From contig JAJLTO010000002.1 of NCBI GenBank assembly GCA_030568195.1, forward strand, positions 248,001-312,000: a stretch of 64,000 nt of DNA, in the 5' to 3' direction. Made by a program: the position numbers and the translations under genes. Each line of letters begins with the position of its first letter. Within the stretch, counting starts at the first letter, position 1. Positions 57,226 to 64,000 of this stretch are shown here, piece by piece. The notes beneath the pieces are model-generated. The model saw nothing but the letters and a program-made list of their open reading frames with translations, had not been told where the DNA came from and did no database searches. Source of the DNA: Dipodascopsis uninucleata var. uninucleata. Its lineage: Eukaryota > Ascomycota > Lipomycetes > Lipomycetales > Lipomycetaceae.

Positions 57226-57635
57226 AATTATATTTATTACTATAGCAAGTAAAATTTCCACTCCATCTTCCAAAATTTTCATGTTCCCCTGTCACTTCTG
57301 CAGTCGGCATCCCTGATATTAAGTCGTATACCACACCTCTTTATTATTGATCGATATATTTTTTGTTACACTTTTCTTCCCACACAAATTGACGTGGCAG
57401 AAAGACAGCACTTATTTTCTCACTTCGCATTCTTTTTGCTGTTTTTCTTGTCGGTTTCGTTTTTGCTTAGTCGGGAACCCACAATAGTATATTTGTGGAC
57501 ATCTAGATCGGTTCGCTCAGTTTCAGAAATTTCGTTGCTTTGACACTCTTCCCTTGTTATAGATCAGACAGAGTCCTATCAACACAAATACTAGTCTTCG
57601 GCTCAGATTGATTGAATAGAAGACTTTTATTACTG

Positions 57636-57751
57636 GTAAGTAGCTGCTGCCTGGCCGAATAGCCAGGTGTGATGTTTGTGAGATGCTATATTTATCTTTG
57701 CGTAGGCTATGGCACCGAGGCGCTTAGTTAATTTTTTAGTAGGGCGTCTCT
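57636..57751 (+). promoter_or_regulatory. CHS3 leader: donor-like site, hairpin and short upstream ORFs
   Basis: GTAAGT at 57636-57641 could open a 5' leader intron ending near 57868 or 57894, after the TTCTAAC branch-like site near 57835. Right after the donor, CCTGGC (57650-57655) pairs with GCCAGG (57662-57667) around CGAATA. ATGs at 57672 (17 residues) and 57709 (14 residues) would be upstream ORFs if this is exonic. Transcript start and splicing are not visible, so this is inference. Confidence 0.3.
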
Positions 57752-58068
57752 AACTCTTTTCCTTTATTATGTAGGTTCTATATATATATATACATATATT
57801 GAGCTTGTTTCTCGCTATTTTTATTAAATGATTCTAACTGGCTTCTGCTTTTGGTTGTCCAACTGAAGATTTGCGAGTGTTTTTTATGCAGTTTTTTTTA
57901 TAACTCACTTGTTCAATATCTTGTCGAAGCTCATTCGTTTGGCTGGTGTTTTCTCTTTGTTGGCTACTGACATCTTTACAGAGAATTCGTCGACACAATA
58001 ACATCCTATTTGTTCTCTTTGGTTCATCAAGTTTCAAGAATTGTGGCAGTCGATTTTTAATATTTCAA

Positions 58069-61000
58069 ATGGCTCCAGGGGATCCAGTCAAGTCACCGCA
58101 AAAGGCCTACAGAGGTGCACAACCACACATGTCGCCATCTTCAACTGCACCTCTAGTTTCAAATGCTGCAACTGAGGACATTGAACGTGATGGTATCAAC
58201 CGACACCCATCACATACAGGTCAAGCGTCGTCGAGCGGCAATACAACGGATTTTCAGAGAAAGCGATCGCTTATTAGACCTGAGCGTAGTCGAATGACGA
58301 AAGACCACCCAAATTACTATTATGCTCAGCATGCTGCTCAACAAAAAATGGCGGTTATTCCGTCCACCACCGGTATTGAGCCTTCGACGCTTGATGAAGC
58401 CGCGGAAGCTGGCGAGGGATCATCTTCTCCCGACGTTTCAAGACCACAGCGTACACGAACAAGAGGAAGAAGGCGATATCGCGCTGGTGCAGACGGTGAT
58501 AAAGTTTATTCGGAAGATGAGGAATACTATGAAGTTGATGTTGATGACGATGATGTCAAGGAATCACCAACGTCCAAGTCGGCAGATATAGGAACTTCTT
58601 CAGACACGCCTTCAGTATCTTCCTCAAAATCACAAACACTAAATCTTAAGATCGCGGAAGCTACTGGTGTTGCAGTACCACATACTGAACGCAAACTTGT
58701 TCCAGCTGCTGGCAGATACGAACCTCCCTCTCTCTGGCAAGTATATTGTAGTTTGATCACGTTTTGGGCTCCTTCCAAGGTGCTTAGTTGGTGCGGCATG
58801 CCTGCCAAAGCTAGACAGTCTGCCTGGCGTGAGAAAATTGGCCTTATTTCCGTAATTTTGCTGATTGGTGCGTTCGTTGGTTTCTTAACATTTGGTTTCA
58901 CAGAGACAGTTTGCAAGAATGACACCGTCAGACTTCGGTCGGGAACAATTAATTCTGGCTATTTGATTATCAATGGGCTGGCGTATGATTTAACGAAATC
59001 TCAACATCCTTTGGCGAACGGTATCCCTGCAAGATCAAATGTTCTTTATCCGCCAGTGGATGCTGGTGGTATGGATGGCTCCTTCCTATTCCAAAATGTG
59101 AATTCACACTGCAAGGGTCTATTTGTACCAACCAATGACAGTGAGATTCCACATGACTCTGACGGTAATATGGGCTGGTACTTTCCATGTAAGCTCTTAG
59201 ACCAGGATGGCGCTTCAAAGCCGAATATGACTTGGGAGTACTATACTGGGTATGCGTGCCACACTTCTAAAATCGCTCGGGAGGCTTACTATGGTTTAAA
59301 AATTACGGGTGAAGTTTACTTCACCTGGGATGATATCAAGAACTCTTCGAGAAGTCTTGTGGTCTATAATGGAAATGTTCTTGATCTTAGTCGATTAAAG
59401 TGGCTGGATACTAATAATATTGCTGTAACTACTGGTCGTTTCACCGATATGCTAGATGCAATTGAAAATGATAACATTCGTGGAACAGACATTACTCGTT
59501 TGATGACCTCATCAATTGATCGTAAGGTTGCTCAGTGTCTCACTGACATTGTTAAAGTCGGATCTATCGATACTGACACTATTGGATGTATTGCTTCTCA
59601 AGTTGTTCTGTATGTCTCTCTAGTCTTCATCGTTACCATTGTGCTTGTCAGATTTATTCTTGCGATTGTCTTTGCCTGGTTCTTGTCTTGGAGATTAGGT
59701 ATCAATTATCAGAAGGAGAAGGAGAAGAAGCGTCAAGCGGAAATTGAAGACTGGGCCGATGATATTTATAGACCAGCTCCTCATATAATCAATGCGAAGA
59801 ATACCAACATGGGAAATCGTACCAGTAGATTCTTCCCGAAGACTTCTAGATTTACCTCGCCTTACGCACATAATGAACGTTCGCGTTCTCGAGGACGTCC
59901 TATGACAACAATGGCATCTCAATCATCCACGACTCATCTAATTGTTCCTGAATCGATTTACAATCACTCAAGGAATGATTCCGCTACTGCTTTCTATAAT
60001 TCTAGTGCTGGTTCTACATATGGCGCTCAGACTGGAAGCTTTTCACCATCTACTGCACTTGGCCATCATTATACTGGTTCTTCAAGTTCACTTGGTGGAT
60101 ATACTCCTACACGTGGTCATGAAACTATTCTTCCTGAAACTGATAATGTTAGACTTTCTAATCTTATCGCCGATGATGAGGAAGCTGCTGAAAATGCATT
60201 GACTTATTATCAAGATAATGTCGTTCCGCAACCTCCACCAGACTATCAACCTTTCAACTATCCACTTGCTCATACCGTTTGTTTAGTTACTGCTTATTCA
60301 GAATCCATCGAAGGTCTCCGAACTACTCTTGATTCTATCGCTACGACTGACTATCCTAATTCTCACAAGCTCATTCTTGTTGTTTGTGATGGCCTTGTTC
60401 GTGGCGCCGGTAATGATTTGACTACGCCTGATATTGTACTTAGTATGATGACCGACTTTTCTGTTCCCATGGATAAAGTGCAGCCATATTCATATGTTGC
60501 TGTAGCTTCAGGAAAGAAGCGTCATAACATGGCTAAAGTTTTCTCTGGTTTTTACCTCTATGACGATACTACCATTGATCCTTCTAAACAACAAAGAGTT
60601 CCGATGATGTGTGTTGTTAAGTGTGGTACTCCTGCAGAGGCTGAAAATGCAAAGCCTGGTAACAGAGGAAAGCGTGATTCTCAGATTATTTTAATGTCTT
60701 TCTTCCAGAAAGTTATGTTTGACGAACGCATGACTGAATTGGAGTATGAAATATTTAGCGGAATTTGGCAGATAACTGGTATATCACCAGATATGTATGA
60801 GATTGTTCTTATGGTAGATGCGGATACAAAGGTTTATCCTGATTCACTTACTCATATGATTTCATGCATGGTGCATGATCCTGAAGTTATGGGTCTCTGT
60901 GGAGAGACCAAAATCGCTAACAAGCGAGACTCATGGGTTACAGCTATCCAGGTTTTCGAATACTATGTCTCTCATCATTTGACAAAGGCGTTCGAATCCG

Positions 61001-61827
61001 TTTTTGGTGGTGTGTCTTGCTTGCCAGGCTGTTTCTGTATGTATCGCATCAAGGCACCTAGAGGCGGAGACGGTTATTGGGTCCCTATTTTGGCAAATCC
61101 TGATATTGTTGAGCGATATTCAGACAATGTTATTAATACTCTGCACAAGAAGAATCTGTTACTTCTCGGCGAGGATCGATACCTATCAACACTGATGTTG
61201 CGAACCTTCCCTCGAAGAAAGCAAATTTTTGTACCGCAGGCTGTTTGTAAAACGATTGTTCCGGATACATTCAATGTTTTGCTGTCACAGCGACGTCGGT
61301 GGATTAACTCGACTGTACATAATTTGATGGAGCTTACATTGGTCAATACGCTGTGTGGTGTCTTCTGTGCTTCTATGCAATTTGTCGTTATGGTTGAATT
61401 GGTTGGTACTCTTGTCTTGCCTGTTGCGCTTGCTTTCACATTGTATGTCGTTGTCATTGCAATTGTTCGAAAACCAGTTCCTATTATTCCACTTGTTTTG
61501 CTTGGTATGATTCTTGGTTTACCGGGTATTCTAGTGATTGTTACCGCTCACAGATGGAGCTATGTTCTTTGGATGTTGATTTATATCCTTGCACTTCCAG
61601 TATGGAACTTTATCCTTCCACTCAATGCTTACTGGAAGTTTGACGATTTCTCATGGGGAGAGACTCGTCAGGTACAAGGTGGAGACAAAGGTCATGACGA
61701 GGCCGAGGGTGAATTCGATAGTTCGCATATCGTTATGAAGAAGTGGCAAGATTTTGAACGTGAGAAGAGAATGAACAATGTAGTTAGCGTTGCTCCTCGA
61801 AGTCCAGGAATATGGCCTGCTGAATAG
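58069..61827 (+). CDS. CHS3: Chitin synthase, Chs3 type (class IV)
   Basis: A 1252-residue protein from the ATG at 58069. The frame is open further upstream, but only from non-ATG codons. The N-terminal 200 residues are disordered and include an Arg-rich patch and an acidic stretch. Two hydrophobic segments follow (first at about 258-278), then the cytochrome-b5-like region, with [18 protein letters not shown] and [17 protein letters not shown] third membrane segment lies near 505-545. The GT2 catalytic domain shows [17 protein letters not shown] (about Asp917 and Asp919), GEDRYLST (Glu1035, Asp1036) and QRRRW (1074-1078), then three or four C-terminal helices. The enzyme polymerises UDP-GlcNAc into cell-wall and septal chitin at the plasma membrane. 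Class IV enzymes need Chs4, encoded next door. Confidence 0.95.
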   Translation: MAPGDPVKSPQKAYRGAQPHMSPSSTAPLVSNAATEDIERDGINRHPSHTGQASSSGNTTDFQRKRSLIRPERSRMTKDHPNYYYAQHAAQQKMAVIPSTTGIEPSTLDEAAEAGEGSSSPDVSRPQRTRTRGRRRYRAGADGDKVYSEDEEYYEVDVDDDDVKESPTSKSADIGTSSDTPSVSSSKSQTLNLKIAEATGVAVPHTERKLVPAAGRYEPPSLWQVYCSLITFWAPSKVLSWCGMPAKARQSAWREKIGLISVILLIGAFVGFLTFGFTETVCKNDTVRLRSGTINSGYLIINGLAYDLTKSQHPLANGIPARSNVLYPPVDAGGMDGSFLFQNVNSHCKGLFVPTNDSEIPHDSDGNMGWYFPCKLLDQDGASKPNMTWEYYTGYACHTSKIAREAYYGLKITGEVYFTWDDIKNSSRSLVVYNGNVLDLSRLKWLDTNNIAVTTGRFTDMLDAIENDNIRGTDITRLMTSSIDRKVAQCLTDIVKVGSIDTDTIGCIASQVVLYVSLVFIVTIVLVRFILAIVFAWFLSWRLGINYQKEKEKKRQAEIEDWADDIYRPAPHIINAKNTNMGNRTSRFFPKTSRFTSPYAHNERSRSRGRPMTTMASQSSTTHLIVPESIYNHSRNDSATAFYNSSAGSTYGAQTGSFSPSTALGHHYTGSSSSLGGYTPTRGHETILPETDNVRLSNLIADDEEAAENALTYYQDNVVPQPPPDYQPFNYPLAHTVCLVTAYSESIEGLRTTLDSIATTDYPNSHKLILVVCDGLVRGAGNDLTTPDIVLSMMTDFSVPMDKVQPYSYVAVASGKKRHNMAKVFSGFYLYDDTTIDPSKQQRVPMMCVVKCGTPAEAENAKPGNRGKRDSQIILMSFFQKVMFDERMTELEYEIFSGIWQITGISPDMYEIVLMVDADTKVYPDSLTHMISCMVHDPEVMGLCGETKIANKRDSWVTAIQVFEYYVSHHLTKAFESVFGGVSCLPGCFCMYRIKAPRGGDGYWVPILANPDIVERYSDNVINTLHKKNLLLLGEDRYLSTLMLRTFPRRKQIFVPQAVCKTIVPDTFNVLLSQRRRWINSTVHNLMELTLVNTLCGVFCASMQFVVMVELVGTLVLPVALAFTLYVVVIAIVRKPVPIIPLVLLGMILGLPGILVIVTAHRWSYVLWMLIYILALPVWNFILPLNAYWKFDDFSWGETRQVQGGDKGHDEAEGEFDSSHIVMKKWQDFEREKRMNNVVSVAPRSPGIWPAE

Positions 61828-63482
61828 ATAGTCAGAAGGTTGTAATATTCTAAAATACAATGTCATGAATGCCAAAATTTTCAATTGGGATAAAAGCAGC
61901 AAATTGGGATGTTGATAGTTGATATGAATCATGAATCCTTTTAGATATAGATATATGCTATATGTTTTCTTTTTGATGGTTGTTTCGTTTCGTTTTGTAT
62001 CTAATTGTTTTTTCCCTCATGGTTTGTTATGATTATGTGCTAATTTTATCGTAGTTATCGAGACTATATTTTATTTTATCTTATTTTATTACATATTTGT
62101 CATTTGACTTCATTCCTGATCTGATCTGATATTCGTCAGTATACCTACGTCTGCATTTTGATTTCCTTCCTTATAAATAAGAGTCTAATTGTTAATAACA
62201 TCTAAATAGGTTATTTCAGTTCTCTATTGAAGTTTTTTTATTTACTTCGACGTCTTTCTTTCTGATCTGCACTTGTTCGCACGATCAGCTTTTCACACGG
62301 TGTTTATAATGACTTCCACTCTTTTAGGTCTACATATTGTACAAATTTGTTTCTTGGTAATGTACTCATGTCATAACATTCAAATACTACTAATATGGGA
62401 ATATGCATGCATATTATTAAGTTATATTACTGCTTTCTTCTTGAGTGTCCATTTTGTAAGACTGACCAATCGGTAACAGAGCTCGTGTCTTCTATGCAGA
62501 TAGAAGTTCCACCGCCATATATAACTGAGCTAGGGTAGATGCAGGAGTGATTTGCCTTGGTTTGCTACTGCGCTTTCTGGAAACTGGCGTCGATTATTTT
62601 AAGCCTGGCTGATTGGTCAATAGTCGGGTTAAACGCGTCTGTTATTTCGATTTCTACACTTTTCATGAAGCACCCATTTTGATATAGGGCACTAGTTCTA
62701 GCATGCTATCATGCAAGTTGCTATTACTATGTCTAATAGGCTCCTTGTAAAACTGCTATGATAATATCTTTACATTTTAACTGTATTTTTATAATTAAGA
62801 TAGCATCATAGAACAAGACATATCCGTCTACATATTTCCACTATAGTTTTGTTGCGTACTCCGGTCCTTCCGCCGCAGGATCGCCTACTACCATACTAAG
62901 ACATTAGTCTACGCCATTGCAAAGAACGTCAGCGCCAAGGTACACCGAAATCAAATAGACTTCACGCTCAGTTACTGACGTAGATATTAATGAGAACAGC
63001 TTCTCCTATTGCAATCTTGATATACAACTTTTGCAGCATTCTAATGAAGAGATGAGCGTTTGAATGAAGGAACTTCACAAAGTCTCCTCGAGCCGCATCG
63101 ATAGGAGTAGTAATTAAGGGTTTGTGACGGTTATCCGATGCAACGATAATTTCTCTACGAACATTCGATGTGGATATATGGAATATATGTAGTTTAATTT
63201 ATGCGCTCGAGGCATAAGTGCAACACTAATTCTTTCGGAAGTAGCATACCCGCTAAAAACGCTTCAGCCAACCAGCACGCAGAGAACTGGCTCTCACTAT
63301 TCTTAAAGATAGGGCTATCCATAACTCTTTTCAGAGTTTTTCCCGTTCGTCGCCCTCCTTATTGTTAAGGTATTTCGCTGGTTTTTTCCGTTGATATCTT
63401 TTTTTTTTTCGTTTTTCTTCTTTTTCTTTTCTTTCAGACTGATAATTGTTCATCCTCTCAATAATCAACCACAATTATAAAA
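61828..63482. other. Intergenic region between CHS3 and the phosphate carrier gene
   Basis: 1.65 kb. T-rich CHS3 3' flank to about 62450, then more balanced DNA with an ACGCGT box at 62633-62638, then a polypyrimidine tract at about 63389-63440 ending in TTTCAG. That tract looks like a 3' splice site of a leader intron or a T-rich promoter element. No other gene is seen. Confidence 0.5.
63389..63440 (+). promoter_or_regulatory. Polypyrimidine tract before the phosphate carrier gene
   Basis: About 50 bases almost purely T and C, ending in TTTCAG at 63435-63440, 43 bases before the start codon. Either a strong acceptor of a 5' leader intron or a poly(dT)-type nucleosome-free promoter element, common before highly expressed yeast genes. 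Confidence 0.45.
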
Positions 63483-64000
63483 ATGTTGCCATCTACATCA
63501 GCTGTCGCTCAGGCATTCTCTGCTCAAGGTGCTTCTGACAGAAAGTCAGAGAACTTCTGGATTCGAGCTCCAGCCGAGTCCACCGGTAGTATTAAGCTTT
63601 ATTCGGCCGAGTACTACTGGGCCTGTGCCTTAGGTGGAAGTGTCGGTAAGTAATCAATTATTTTTTACAAATAGCTTATGGTGAAGTATTGGTAGCCAGA
63701 TGCATTATAGGTGTAGGGAATGAGAGTATATACATGGCTGCACCGTTTGTTAGCGAAGATTGAATCGGAAAGATACCTCCGTCGACTCAAAAGCAATTTA
63801 GTATGGATAATATCCCGATCGAATGCAACCTGTGGTATTTTATATGATCATACAGCATTATATCCCTCGAAGAAAATGACCCGGGATAATAGTCTATTCC
63901 GTCTTATTCTTAGTTATGTAATGTAGATTATGGGTCGTGGCATTTCGAGCGCTGATGAAGGTACTATTGAACTGTAGCACAGTTCAGATTCTAACGAGAT
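63483..64000 (+). CDS. PIC2: Mitochondrial phosphate carrier, first exon (partial)
   Basis: Exon 1 runs from 63483 to 63645 (54 codons plus one base) and stops at a GTAAGT donor. The intron continues to the window end, at least 355 bases, longer than the other introns here. The peptide has a Ser/Ala-rich leader, then SIKLYSAEYYWACALGGSV, the start of transmembrane helix 1 of the SLC25 phosphate carrier (compare ELYSxxYFAACTLGGILACG in fungal Pic2/Mir1). The downstream PLDLVK motif that would settle family membership lies outside. The lysine-tyrosine start resembles Pic2 more than Mir1. The product imports phosphate, and in some fungi copper, across the inner mitochondrial membrane. Confidence 0.72.

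Larger units (their letters stand above)
50817..58068. other. 7.25-kb gene-free spacer between CHS4 and CHS3
   Basis: The longest gap in the window, between divergently transcribed partners. The flanks are AT-rich; the core (about 52600-56600) is clearly more GC-balanced. It holds an (AT)n tract at 52257-52279, inverted repeats at 52675-52713 and 54113-54134, a CACGTG box near 56213, a 14-bp palindrome at 57212-57225, a hairpin at 57650-57667 and short upstream ORFs before CHS3. Open frames of 60-90 codons (for example from the ATG at 56087) have no family signal. No transposon ends, tRNA or rRNA were seen. Confidence 0.55.

Noticed and set aside
50817-58068. Transposon or virus-like element filling the CHS4-CHS3 spacer
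   Set aside because: No terminal repeats, target-site duplications, long open frames or reverse transcriptase, integrase or transposase motifs were seen on either strand.
57946-58068. N-terminal extension of the chitin synthase to 57946
   Set aside because: The upstream frame opens only with a GTG codon; the first ATG is at 58069, with A at -3, and gives a normal disordered N terminus.

Overview
The window reads as nuclear DNA of an ascomycete fungus, most likely an early-diverging budding yeast (Saccharomycotina) with a fairly intron-rich, AT-leaning genome. The evidence is the gene set: RSC4-, POM34-, GSF2-, MCY1-, ZRC1-, CHS3- and CHS4/SKT5-like proteins. Eleven of the 20 complete or near-complete genes carry introns, with GT..AG ends and CTAAC/CTAAT-type branch sites close to the acceptor. 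A CTG codon at a conserved leucine of GUT2 (23020-23022, in DLLIIGGG) argues for standard decoding and against the CTG-serine yeasts. Placement below subphylum is inference. I saw no tRNA, rRNA, CRISPR, transposon or virus-like element.

Layout, left to right: tail of an unidentified + strand gene (1-147); F-box protein (-); CSL4 exosome subunit (+); PDR16 phosphatidylinositol transfer protein (-); LCB2 serine palmitoyltransferase (-); GSF2-like ER membrane protein (+); GTPBP1-family GTPase (-); DBP3 helicase (+); GUT2 glycerol-3-phosphate dehydrogenase (+); RSC4-like bromodomain protein (-); CKS1 (+); PCL/PHO80-type cyclin (+); HOM2 (-); POM34 (+); mitoribosomal bL19m/IMG1 (-); MCY1 cysteine-synthase-like (+); ADE6 (-); ZRC1/COT1 zinc transporter (+); CHS4/SKT5 (-); CHS3-type chitin synthase (+); first exon of a mitochondrial phosphate carrier (+). 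Strands alternate almost gene by gene. Intergenic spaces are long, especially between divergent genes, up to 7.25 kb between CHS4 and CHS3.

Most genes are housekeeping genes, but some neighbours make functional sense. CHS3 and its farnesylated activator CHS4 lie head to head across the 7.25-kb gene-free spacer. CKS1 lies next to a CDK-type cyclin. CSL4 and PDR16 are convergent, as I recall them being in Saccharomyces cerevisiae. PDR16 and LCB2 both act in membrane lipid metabolism. The most unusual protein is the GTPBP1-family GTPase, whose G3 motif has alanine where translational GTPases carry the catalytic histidine. I found no convincing new multi-gene system. The best leads are that GTPase, the CHS4-CHS3 spacer, and several perfect palindromes in divergent promoters.
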